A stretch of 40,836 nucleotides of DNA from an uncultured Pseudomonadota bacterium (GTDB lineage: Bacteria; Pseudomonadota; Gammaproteobacteria; Burkholderiales; SG8-39). Positions 16,481 to 23,704 of the stretch are shown here, in pieces (the first letter of the stretch is position 1; the number at the start of each line of letters is the position of its first letter). The stretch is taken from NCBI GenBank assembly GCA_903909415.1, contig CAIVVS010000154.1, positions 1-40,836 on the forward strand, written 5' to 3'. Below the pieces are notes generated by a model that saw only the letters and a list, made by a program, of their open reading frames with translations, was not told the origin of the DNA and ran no database searches. Made by a program: the position numbers and the translations under genes.

Positions 16481-17422
16481 ATGATCCGCAGCCTGCAGTA
16501 CGTCGCGCTCACCGTTCCCGACATGGACGCCGCGCGCAGGTTCTACACCACCATGGGACTGGAAGGGCGCAACGAGGGAGCGGACCTGGTGTTTCGCTGC
16601 GTCGGGCGCGAGCAGGACCAGCTGCGGCTCACCAAGGGTGAGCGCAAGGGAATCGCCTGGGTCTGCTGGGGCACGCGCGACACCGAACTGGCCGGCATGG
16701 CCGAGCGGGTGAAGGCGGCGGGCGTGGCGCTGGAACCGGCGCCCACGGGCCTGACTGCGGCCGAGTCCGCCGGCATCTGGCTGCGCGATCCGGACGGCGT
16801 GCTGGTGAACGTGCGCGCCGCCGAGGATGCGCCGCAGGTCCGTCCCGCGGTCGAGATCAACAACCCCGGCAACCTGTATGCGCGCCTCGGCCGCCGCGGC
16901 GCGCCGGACCGCAAGGTCGACGCGCGCCCGCGCAAGCTCGGCCACCTGCTCAAGTTCAGCCGCGACATCAACCGCGACGCCAGGTTCTACACCGAGGTGC
17001 TGGGCATGAAGCTCTCGGACCGCATCGGCGACTCGCTCGCGCTGTTCCTGCGCTGCGGCGGCGACAGCGACCACCACACGCTGGCGATGGCCTCCAGCGA
17101 CGCCCCCGGGCTGCACCACCTGTCGTGGGAGATGGGCAACCTCGACCACCTGCAGCTGTGCGCCGAGCGCATGCTCACCGCCGGCTACCAGGACAGCTGG
17201 GGCGTGGGCCGGCACATCTACGGCTCGAACTACTTCCATTACGTGCGCGATCCCTGGATGGGCCTGCACGAGTTCTATTGGGACATCGACTACATCCCCG
17301 AGAACGCGAATTGGGAGATCGAGGTCGCCGAGGCCAGCCACGAGTCCCTGTTCCAGTGGGCCACCATGCCGCCGCCCGAGGACTTCCTGCACAACTACGA
17401 GCCGCAACAGGCGGCCCGGTAG
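16481..17422 (+). CDS. Two-domain VOC protein, extradiol ring-cleavage dioxygenase type
   Basis: A 313-residue protein of the vicinal-oxygen-chelate superfamily with two paired domains (about residues 1-115 and 150-285). The second has the metal triad of type I extradiol dioxygenases: His155 in LGHLLKFS, His212 or 213 in GLHHLSWEM, and Glu264 in GLHEFYWDID. It would bind Fe(II) or Mn(II) and open catechol-like or biphenyl-diol rings; the exact substrate is unknown. The N-terminal domain lacks these residues, as usual. The start is set by GGGGGAG seven bases before the ATG; reading from a GTG at 16436 adds residues with no family match. It stands alone, not in an aromatic-degradation operon, so a role in detoxification is also possible. 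Confidence 0.85.
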   Translation: MIRSLQYVALTVPDMDAARRFYTTMGLEGRNEGADLVFRCVGREQDQLRLTKGERKGIAWVCWGTRDTELAGMAERVKAAGVALEPAPTGLTAAESAGIWLRDPDGVLVNVRAAEDAPQVRPAVEINNPGNLYARLGRRGAPDRKVDARPRKLGHLLKFSRDINRDARFYTEVLGMKLSDRIGDSLALFLRCGGDSDHHTLAMASSDAPGLHHLSWEMGNLDHLQLCAERMLTAGYQDSWGVGRHIYGSNYFHYVRDPWMGLHEFYWDIDYIPENANWEIEVAEASHESLFQWATMPPPEDFLHNYEPQQAAR

Positions 17423-17528
17423 CAAGCGCCTCGCAACATGGTTCGTTTTCCTGCGCGACGCTGCGCCGGGGAACCTTCCCGCAATCTTGAGGTCCGCGTG
17501 AAATACCTGCGCCAAGCCCTTATTTTCC

Positions 17529-17557
17529 TTGCGTTTCAGCCACTTGCTGGCTACACT
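17529..17557 (+). promoter_or_regulatory. Sigma70-type promoter of the penicillin-binding protein gene
   Basis: TTGCGT at 17529-17534 and TACACT at 17552-17557 are separated by exactly 17 bases, the best promoter in the window. The start would be near 17564, giving a leader of about 25 bases before the TTG start at 17589. It also shows that the longer reading frame opening at 17529 is not the real start. Confidence 0.7.
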
Positions 17558-17588
17558 CCGGCGAGCTTTCCCCGAGGGAGAAACCGCC

Positions 17589-18563
17589 TTGCTGTTCCGG
17601 CGCCTGATCAAAACGGCCTTGATGGCCGCCTCGCTCGCCCTTTGCGGCGCGGCGAGCGCAAACGAAGAACCGTCCCCGGCGAAGCTGGCGCTGCATTCCT
17701 CCGCCGCGCTGGTGATCGACCAGGACACCGGCCGCGTGCTCTACGGCAAGAACGCGACCAACATCGCCCCGATCGCCTCCATCACCAAGCTGATGACCGC
17801 GATGGTGGTGCTGGACGCCAACCTCGACCCCGAGGAGCCGATCGCCATCACCGAGGACGACGTGGACTGGCTGCGCGGCTCGCGCTCGCGCCTGAAACCC
17901 GGCACGGTGCTGACCCGCGACGAGATGCTGCGCCTGGCGCTGATGGCCTCCGAGAACCGCGCCGCCTCGGCGCTGGGACGCGCCTACCCCGGTGGGCGGG
18001 ACGCGTTCATCGCCGCCATGAACCAGAAGGCGCAGATGCTGGGCATGGCCGGCACGCGCTACGCGGATTCCACCGGCCTGTCCTCGACCAACGTGTCCAC
18101 CGCCGAGGACCTCGCCACCCTGGTGCGCGCCGCGCACCGCTATCCCAAGGTCCGCGACTACTCCACCGCCACCAACTTCAGCGTCAACCTGTCCGGGCGC
18201 ACCAGCGAGTTCCACAACACCAACCGCCTGGTGTCCAACCCCACCTGGGACATCGGCGTGTCCAAGACCGGCTTCATCAACGAGGCGGGGCGCTGCCTGG
18301 TGATGCAGGCCGCGTTCGCGGGGCGCAACGTGGTGATCGTGCTGCTCGACTCCTGGGGCAAGCTCTCGCGCATCGGTGATGCCACGCGCATCCGCCACTG
18401 GCTGGAAGGCACCACCGAGCCGGTGGCCCGCGCCCGCGCGCCCGGCAAGGTCGCCAAGTCCGGCGCGAAATCCGGCGCCAAGCAGGTGAAGGTGGCGCGC
18501 AAGGGGCAGCCCAAGCCGCGCGTGTCGGTCACCTATTCGCAGAAGCAGGGACCCCGGTCCTGA
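17589..18563 (+). CDS. Secreted D-Ala-D-Ala carboxypeptidase/endopeptidase (PBP7/DacA type)
   Basis: A 324-residue serine peptidase of the low-molecular-weight penicillin-binding proteins, acting on periplasmic peptidoglycan. All three active-site motifs are present: SITK with Ser64 and Lys67, SEN (Ser121-Asn123) and KTG (226-228). The cleavable signal is MLFRRLIKTALMAASLALCG followed by AASA. The N-terminal domain plus motif spacing fits PbpG (PBP7, endopeptidase) or a DacA paralogue without the C-terminal amphipathic anchor. Instead there is a Lys/Arg-rich tail (about residues 288-324, KSGAKSGAKQVKVARK), perhaps for binding cell wall or DNA-like polyanions. TTG at 17589 is chosen because GAGGGAG precedes it by seven bases and the signal peptide then starts normally. 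Confidence 0.9.
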   Translation: MLFRRLIKTALMAASLALCGAASANEEPSPAKLALHSSAALVIDQDTGRVLYGKNATNIAPIASITKLMTAMVVLDANLDPEEPIAITEDDVDWLRGSRSRLKPGTVLTRDEMLRLALMASENRAASALGRAYPGGRDAFIAAMNQKAQMLGMAGTRYADSTGLSSTNVSTAEDLATLVRAAHRYPKVRDYSTATNFSVNLSGRTSEFHNTNRLVSNPTWDIGVSKTGFINEAGRCLVMQAAFAGRNVVIVLLDSWGKLSRIGDATRIRHWLEGTTEPVARARAPGKVAKSGAKSGAKQVKVARKGQPKPRVSVTYSQKQGPRS

Positions 18564-18615
18564 GGGACCGGCCGCCGGGCCTGCTCCGCCGGCCCGGGTA
18601 CCGAGCGCCTCCATC

Positions 18616-19617
18616 GTGCCCTCCGTGTCCCAGGCGAGTCCACTGCCTTCCGGCGCGCCCGGCGTGGTGCGCTTCTACAATTTCCTGCCCCCCGGCATCA
18701 CCTTCCTCGACGAGGTGCTCGCCGGCCTGTCGCTGCCGCAGCGCGCGATCCCGCCCAAGTATTTCTACGACGAGGCCGGCTCGCGCTTGTTCGAGCAGAT
18801 CTGCGGCCTGCCCGAGTACTACCCGACGCGCACCGAGATGGGCATCCTGCGCGCGGCGATCGAGGAAATCGCGCAGTTCGCCGGCAACGACCTGCAGCTG
18901 ATCGAGTTCGGCTCGGGCGCGGGCATCAAGACGCGCATCCTGATCGAGCGCCTGCGCCCGTCGCTGTACGTGCCGATCGACATCGACGGCGGCACGCTGC
19001 GCGACGCGAGCCTCGCGCTGGCCTCGCGCTATCCCTGGCTGAACGTGAGCGGCATCGTCGCCGACATGGCGCAGCCGCTGGAGCTGCCGCACTTCATCGG
19101 CGCGCCGATACGCCGCAAGCTGGCGTTCTTCCCCGGATCGACGGTGGGCAACTTCACGCGGGACGAGGCCATCACCTTCCTCAAGCGCGTGCGCGCCATG
19201 GTGGGCAAGGGCGGGCTGCTGCTGATCGGCGTGGACCTGAAGAAGGACCCGGCGGTGCTGGAGGCGGCCTACGACGACGCGCAGGGCGTGACCGCGGCCT
19301 TCAACCTCAACCTGCTCACGCGCATGAACCGCGAACTCGGCGCGGACTTCCAGGAGCGGCGCTTCTCGCACGTGGCGCGCTACGACGAGGCGCTGGGCCG
19401 CGTGGAAATGCACCTGAAGAGCGACTACCAGCAGTTCGTGAAGATCGCCGGCCGGCGTTTTGACTTCAAGCCGGGCGAGACCATCCACACCGAAATCTCC
19501 TGCAAGTACGCCGTCGAGGAATTCCGCGAGCTGGCGGGCAAGGCGGGATTCTTCGGCGAGAAGGTCTGGGTCGATTCCGGCAACCTGTTCTCGGTGCACG
19601 GGATGACGGCGCGCTAG
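18616..19617 (+). CDS. egtD: L-histidine N-alpha-methyltransferase EgtD
   Basis: A 333-residue enzyme that trimethylates histidine to hercynine, the first step of ergothioneine synthesis. Family landmarks are IPPKYFYDEAGSRLFEQICG with the Tyr of FYD (about 51), PEYYPTRTE, LIEFGSGAGIKTR (SAM-binding motif I), YVPIDIDG, FFPGSTVGNF with the imidazole-binding Asn179, and HTEISCKY with Glu293 and Ser295, which correspond to the histidine-anchoring Glu and Ser of mycobacterial EgtD. The start is a GTG at 18616; no strong Shine-Dalgarno precedes it, so a slightly different start is possible. No egtB or other ergothioneine gene lies within the window; its neighbours are a cell-wall peptidase and an unrelated membrane protein. 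Confidence 0.92.
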   Translation: MPSVSQASPLPSGAPGVVRFYNFLPPGITFLDEVLAGLSLPQRAIPPKYFYDEAGSRLFEQICGLPEYYPTRTEMGILRAAIEEIAQFAGNDLQLIEFGSGAGIKTRILIERLRPSLYVPIDIDGGTLRDASLALASRYPWLNVSGIVADMAQPLELPHFIGAPIRRKLAFFPGSTVGNFTRDEAITFLKRVRAMVGKGGLLLIGVDLKKDPAVLEAAYDDAQGVTAAFNLNLLTRMNRELGADFQERRFSHVARYDEALGRVEMHLKSDYQQFVKIAGRRFDFKPGETIHTEISCKYAVEEFRELAGKAGFFGEKVWVDSGNLFSVHGMTAR

Positions 19618-19651
19618 CAGCCCGGGCCCGTCCACGCCGGACCAGCCGGTG

Positions 19652-20227
19652 TCAGCCCGACGCGCGCTGCTCCGCTGCGCGCCGCCGTCTCAGCCGCTGT
19701 ATCGCCAGCCAGCGCCGCTTGATCAGCTTGCCGCGGAAGCGCCGCAGGAACCACCGGATCCTCGCCTTCGCGCGCTGCAGCGCCTGCCAGAAGGCCATCG
19801 CGCGCACCGCGGCGTAGAGCCGGTCCCGCCAGCGGACCACCCAGGCATCCAGCCGCGCGAACCAGCCCAGAGTCATCAGCGCCGGCTTGCACAGCGCATA
19901 GATGCGCGCCACCAGCGCGGTGCCGGCCAGCTTCGCGGCGACGATCAGCTGCACCCCGAGCAGGCCGTGGCCGTGCGCCATCAGCCACAGCGCCGCGAGC
20001 TTGACCGGCAGCAGCAGCGTGCCGGGCGCGAGGAACACCGCCATCGCGCCATAGGGCCCCAGTCCGGCGATGCGCGCCTCCAGCCCGCGCACCAGCGGCA
20101 GCCGGCCGATGGCCGCCATCAGGACCTTGAGGTGGTCCCACAGCCATTCCTCGACGAACATCACCAGCGCCGCCAGCACCAGCAGCGGCGGCGTGAGCAG
20201 GTGCTTGATCAGCTGCTTCACGGGCAT
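19652..20227 (-). CDS. Hypothetical membrane protein with Arg-rich tail
   Basis: A 191-residue protein not matched to a known family. It has hydrophobic segments at about residues 10-25, 58-82 (YGAMAVFLAPGTLLLPVKLA) and 83-105, followed by a strikingly basic C-terminal third (RAKARIRWFLRRFRGKLIKRR and on to RRRRAAE) that should lie in the cytoplasm. The conserved-looking EEWLWDHL near residue 26 is a possible signature. It converges with egtD (34 bases between stops) and lies 84 bases downstream of the IclR-type gene on the same strand. Function unknown. Confidence 0.7.
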   Translation of the reverse strand: MPVKQLIKHLLTPPLLVLAALVMFVEEWLWDHLKVLMAAIGRLPLVRGLEARIAGLGPYGAMAVFLAPGTLLLPVKLAALWLMAHGHGLLGVQLIVAAKLAGTALVARIYALCKPALMTLGWFARLDAWVVRWRDRLYAAVRAMAFWQALQRAKARIRWFLRRFRGKLIKRRWLAIQRLRRRRAAEQRASG

Positions 20228-20283
20228 CCCCGGCGTCGCACCGGGGGGATCGGGTGAGTGGGCACTGGCATCACGGCGTTCGC

Positions 20284-20310
20284 CGGGCCCGGGCCCCGGG
20301 CGCGGGCCCG
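20284..20310. repeat. GC-only palindrome pair after the IclR-type gene
   Basis: CGGGCCCG occurs at 20284-20291 and again at 20303-20310; each is self-complementary and the two can also pair with each other. The element lies directly after the stop of the regulator gene on the minus strand and could act as a weak attenuator, but it has no T-run. Confidence 0.35.
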
Positions 20311-20311
20311 T

Positions 20312-21154
20312 TCAGGCGGCCTTGCCGTCCGGGGGCGCCGTGGCGGCGCGGGCGGCAGGAACGCTCGCCCTGGCGTCGGCCTGGCCGACGGCGCCGGCAT
20401 ACCCGATGGCGCTGGAAATCCGCGCCGCGGTATCGCGCACCAGCGAGGACCAGGCCAGCTTCATGCGCTCGGCCGGGGCCGACACGGACAGGCCGGCCAC
20501 CATCGCGCCGGTGTCGTCGCGCACCCCCGCGCCGATGCAGCGCACGCCCAACTCCGCTTCCTCGTTGTCCAGCGCGAAGCCGTTGGCGCGCACCTTGTCG
20601 AGTTCGGTTGCCAAATCGGCCACCGCGGTCAGCGAGTTGCGCGTGTGGCGCGGCAGGCCGGTGCGCTTCGCGTACCCGGCCAGGCCCTCGGAGCCGTCCT
20701 CGAGCAGGAACAGCTTGCCCACAGCGGTGATGTGCAGTGGCGCGCGCGCGCCGACGATGTTCACCACCCGCATCAGGGCGCGGCCAGAGGAGGTGCGCTC
20801 GATGTAGACGATCTCGTCGTCGCGCCGCACCGACAGGTTCACCGCCTCGCCGGTGGCGGCATGCAGCTCGCGCATCAGCGGCAGCGCATGCTCGCGCACG
20901 CTGATGCGCGACTTCACCAGGTTGCCCAGTTCCAGCAGGCGGATGCCCAGCCGGTAGGTGCCCTGGTCGACGCGCTCCACCATGCGGTCGTTGGACAGCG
21001 CGGTTAGGATGCGGTGCGTGGTCGAGGGATGCAGGCCGGCCGCCTGCGCCAGCGCCTTCAGGCCGACGGGCTGCGGGTGCTGCGCCAGCACTTCCAGCAG
21101 CTTGCTCATGCGCTCGATCACCTGGATCGAGTTCTTGGATTCGGGTTCCGCCAT
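20312..21154 (-). CDS. IclR-family transcriptional regulator
   Basis: A 280-residue regulator with an N-terminal winged helix (about residues 10-75: SIQVIERMSKLLEVLAQHP, then GLKALAQAAGLHPSTTHRIL as the recognition helix region) and a C-terminal effector domain of the IclR type (about 90-255: VVNIVGARAPLHITAVGKLFL, GVRCIGAGVRDDTGAMVAGLSVS). The last 25 residues are Ala-rich and probably disordered. GGAGG lies eight bases before the ATG at 21154. It is divergent from lutAB, which makes it the likely regulator of lactate use, a job done by GntR- or IclR-type proteins in other bacteria. The effector is not known. Confidence 0.88.
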   Translation of the reverse strand: MAEPESKNSIQVIERMSKLLEVLAQHPQPVGLKALAQAAGLHPSTTHRILTALSNDRMVERVDQGTYRLGIRLLELGNLVKSRISVREHALPLMRELHAATGEAVNLSVRRDDEIVYIERTSSGRALMRVVNIVGARAPLHITAVGKLFLLEDGSEGLAGYAKRTGLPRHTRNSLTAVADLATELDKVRANGFALDNEEAELGVRCIGAGVRDDTGAMVAGLSVSAPAERMKLAWSSLVRDTAARISSAIGYAGAVGQADARASVPAARAATAPPDGKAA

Positions 21155-21188
21155 GGCTCGTGCCTCCGGACTCAGTTTCCAGCGCTCC

Positions 21189-21294
21189 GTCATTCCCGCG
21201 CATGGTCGAATAAGCGCGGGAATCCAGTGTCGTTCCCGTCATTCACGAAAAGTCACTGGATTCCGGCTCGCCGCTTCGCGGCGTTCGGAATGAC
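21189..21294. repeat. Two variant dRS3-like palindromes
   Basis: 21189-21225 is GTCATTCCCGCGC...GCGCGGGAATCCA with an enlarged loop, and 21257-21294 is a TGGATTCCG...CGGAATGAC unit whose centre forms CGCCGC-TTC-GCGGCG. The second is preceded by AAAGTCAC, as at 9661 and 16191. They sit between the divergent regulator and lutA, between the coding start of the former and the promoter of the latter. Confidence 0.8.
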
Positions 21295-21317
21295 AGTGTA
21301 TAGATCGAATGACGAAA

Positions 21318-21335
21318 TCATACTCCACGATATGA
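21318..21335. promoter_or_regulatory. Candidate operator before lutA
   Basis: TCATA-N8-TATGA is an imperfectly extended inverted repeat directly upstream of the lutA promoter elements. Its position, in the divergent spacer with an IclR-type gene, makes it a candidate regulator-binding site. The arms are only five bases, so chance is possible. Confidence 0.35.
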
Positions 21336-21336
21336 A

Positions 21337-21364
21337 ATGACCTCTCGGGGGTGCATGCTAAAAT
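21337..21364 (+). promoter_or_regulatory. Predicted lutA promoter
   Basis: ATGACC at 21337-21342 (sharing TGAC with the consensus -35) and TAAAAT at 21359-21364 are 16 bases apart. Transcription would begin near 21371, 22 bases before the chosen ATG. GGAG at 21381-21384 is the ribosome-binding site. Confidence 0.5.
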
Positions 21365-21392
21365 TCGGGCCTGTTCGCCCGGAGCCCTGCGC

Positions 21393-22142
21393 ATGCAAGT
21401 CGGCCTGTTCGTCACCTGTCTCGTGGACATGATGCGGCCGTCCATCGGCTTCGCGGCCATCCGCCTGCTGGAAGGCGCCGGCTGCCATGTCGTCGTGCCT
21501 TCCACCCAGACCTGCTGCGGCCAGCCCGGCTGGAACTCCGGCGACCGTGCCGCGACCCGCGCGCTGGCGGAGAAGCTGCTCGATGAATTCGAGCACTGCC
21601 AGTACGTGGTGGTGCCCTCGGGCTCCTGCGGCGGCATGATCCGCAGCCACTACCCGGACGTGTTCGCGGGCGAGCCGGCGATGGCCGAGCGCGTGGCGAA
21701 GCTCACCGCCAAGACCTACGAGCTCACCGACTTCCTGGTGAACGTGGCGAAGGTGTACATGGTGCCCGGCAACTTCCAGGGCACGCTGACCTACCATGAC
21801 GCCTGCTCCGGACTGCGCGAGCTGGGGGTGAAGGCGCAGCCGCGCGAGCTGCTGGCGATGATGCCCGGCGCGACGCTGAAGGAAATGCGCGACTGCGAGG
21901 CCTGCTGCGGCTTCGGCGGCACCTTCGCCGTCAAGTTCGGCAACGTGTCCTCCAAGATCGCCAACGACAAGTGCGAGGCGGTCGCCGAAGCCGGCACCGA
22001 TGCCCTGGTGCTGGGCGACCTGGGCTGCATGCTGAACATCGAGGGCCGCATGCGCACGCGCGGCGAGTCCACCAAGGTGATGCACATCGCGGAAGCGCTG
22101 GTCGCCGGCGCCGACCCGGTGCAGGAAAAGGCGGGGCACTGA
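21393..22142 (+). CDS. lutA: L-lactate utilisation Fe-S oxidoreductase subunit LutA/YkgE
   Basis: A 249-residue protein with two Cys-rich CCG domains, as in LutA/YkgE and heterodisulfide reductase subunit B. The first has TCCGQPGWNSGD and VPSGSCGGM, the second YHDACSGLRELG, EACCGFGGTF and LGDLGCMLN. Together they probably bind iron-sulfur clusters and pass electrons from lactate oxidation. The family start QVGLFVTCLVDMMRP follows the ATG at 21393, which has GGAG eight bases upstream; an in-frame ATG at 21351 lies before the predicted transcription start. One base separates it from lutB. Confidence 0.92.
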   Translation: MQVGLFVTCLVDMMRPSIGFAAIRLLEGAGCHVVVPSTQTCCGQPGWNSGDRAATRALAEKLLDEFEHCQYVVVPSGSCGGMIRSHYPDVFAGEPAMAERVAKLTAKTYELTDFLVNVAKVYMVPGNFQGTLTYHDACSGLRELGVKAQPRELLAMMPGATLKEMRDCEACCGFGGTFAVKFGNVSSKIANDKCEAVAEAGTDALVLGDLGCMLNIEGRMRTRGESTKVMHIAEALVAGADPVQEKAGH

Positions 22143-22143
22143 C

Positions 22144-23601
22144 ATGCAGGTCCAGTCCATGCACTTCAAGGCGCGCGCCGGCGCCAAGCTGGCCGACGTC
22201 ACGCTGCAGGCCAACCTCAAGAGCTTCAAGGGCAAGTTCGTCGGCGGCCGCGCCAAGGTGGTGGCCGAGTACGACCGAGAGGGCGGCGACTTCGAGGGCC
22301 TGCGCGACGCGGGCGCGGCGGTGCGCGACCGCACGCTCGCCAACCTCGACGCCTGGCTGGAGCGCTTCGAGGCCGAGGCGCAGCGCCGCGGCGCGACCGT
22401 GCTCTGGGCCGAGAACGGCGAGGACGTCGCGCGCCTGGTGCTGGAGATCGCCAGGCGCCACGGCGTGAAGAAGGTGGTCAAGTCCAAGTCCATGCTGTCG
22501 GAGGAAGCGGACCTGAACGCCGCGCTCAGCGGCGCCGGCATCCAGCCGGTGGAGACCGACCTGGGCGAGTACATCCTGCAGATCAAGGACAACGAGCGGC
22601 CCTCGCACATCATCGCGCCCGCCCTGCACCTGAACAAGGAAGAGGTGTCGGACCTGTTCGCCAAGGTCCACGGCACGCCGCGCAAGACCGTGATCGAGGA
22701 GATGACGCGCGAGGCGCGCGACGTGCTGCGCGAGCACTTCCTGACCGCGGACATGGGCATCTCCGGCGGCAACTTCCTCGTCGCCGAGACCGGGTCGGTC
22801 GCCATCGTCACCAACGAGGGCAACGGCCGCATGGTCACCACGCTGCCCAAGGTGCACGTGGCCGTGACCGGGGTGGAGAAGGTCATCCCCACGGTGGAAG
22901 ACCTGTCGCTGCTGCTGCGCCTGCTGCCGCGCTCGGCCACCGGCCAGCACATCTCGAACTACGTGTCCTTCGCGACCGGCACCAAGGGCGAGGCCGACCT
23001 CGACGGTCCGGAGCACATGTACTTCATCATCGTCGACAACGGCCGCACCAACCTGGTCGGCAGTGACATGCAGGAGATGCTGCGCTGCATACGCTGCGGC
23101 GCCTGCATGAACCACTGCCCGGTGTACCAGACCGTCGGCGGCCACGCCTACGGCTGGGTGTATCCCGGCCCGATGGGCAGCGTGCTCACGCCGTCCTACA
23201 CCGGCCTGGAGAACGCGCTCGACCTGCCGCACGCGGCGACGCTGTGCGGCCAGTGCGGCGTGGTGTGCCCGGTGAAGATCCCTCTGCCCGAGCTGCTGCG
23301 CAAGCTGCGCGAGAAGCAGGTGGACCGCGGCCTGCGCCCGTGGACCGAACGCGCCGCGCTGCGCGCCTGGTCCTGGGTGGCGCGGCGTCCGCGGCTCTAT
23401 GCATTGGCCACGCGCATCGGCGTGCGCTTCCTCATCACGCTCAAGAATAGCGACGGCCTGATCGGCTCGCTGCCCTTCGGCGACGAATGGACCGGGCGCG
23501 ACCAGGAGCGCCGCTTCATGCCCGCGCCCCAGGGCCGCACCTTCCGCGAGTTGCATGCCGCCAGCCAGCGCGCGGCCAAGCGGAACTCCTGGCAGGCCTG
23601 A
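22144..23601 (+). CDS. lutB: L-lactate utilisation iron-sulfur protein LutB/YkgF
   Basis: A 485-residue cytosolic or membrane-associated electron-transfer subunit. The N-terminal LUD domain includes MLSEEADLNAALSGAGIQPVETDLGEYILQ and ADMGISGGNFLVAETGSVAIVTNEGNGRM. Two [4Fe-4S] motifs follow, CIRCGACMNHCPVY near residue 313 and CGQCGVVCPVKIP near 368, then a helical C-terminus. Length matches E. coli YkgF (475). With LutA it would oxidise L-lactate to pyruvate, but the third subunit LutC, usually the next gene, is not present; the next gene is uup after 103 bases. No lactate permease is nearby either. Confidence 0.92.
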   Translation: MQVQSMHFKARAGAKLADVTLQANLKSFKGKFVGGRAKVVAEYDREGGDFEGLRDAGAAVRDRTLANLDAWLERFEAEAQRRGATVLWAENGEDVARLVLEIARRHGVKKVVKSKSMLSEEADLNAALSGAGIQPVETDLGEYILQIKDNERPSHIIAPALHLNKEEVSDLFAKVHGTPRKTVIEEMTREARDVLREHFLTADMGISGGNFLVAETGSVAIVTNEGNGRMVTTLPKVHVAVTGVEKVIPTVEDLSLLLRLLPRSATGQHISNYVSFATGTKGEADLDGPEHMYFIIVDNGRTNLVGSDMQEMLRCIRCGACMNHCPVYQTVGGHAYGWVYPGPMGSVLTPSYTGLENALDLPHAATLCGQCGVVCPVKIPLPELLRKLREKQVDRGLRPWTERAALRAWSWVARRPRLYALATRIGVRFLITLKNSDGLIGSLPFGDEWTGRDQERRFMPAPQGRTFRELHAASQRAAKRNSWQA

Positions 23602-23665
23602 CCCCACCCAACCGCGCTTGCTTCGCGGCGGGCTCCGCTCCGCCGCGTCCGGCCATTCCCTGCCA

Positions 23666-23693
23666 AAAATGGCATAACTGGCTGATTTAATTG
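23666..23693 (+). promoter_or_regulatory. 28-base AT-rich motif, copy 2 (before uup)
   Basis: Begins AAAATGGCATAACTGG and ends TTTAATTG. It matches the stretch at 14248-14275 at 22 of 28 positions and lies 11 bases before the uup ATG. See the entry at 14248. A weak GAAGAAA follows as possible ribosome-binding site. Confidence 0.45.
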
Positions 23694-23704
23694 AAGAAAT
23701 TGAC

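Noticed and set aside
20284..20310. Intrinsic terminator after the IclR-type gene
   Set aside because: Palindromic but entirely G/C with no T-run, so only listed as a repeat.
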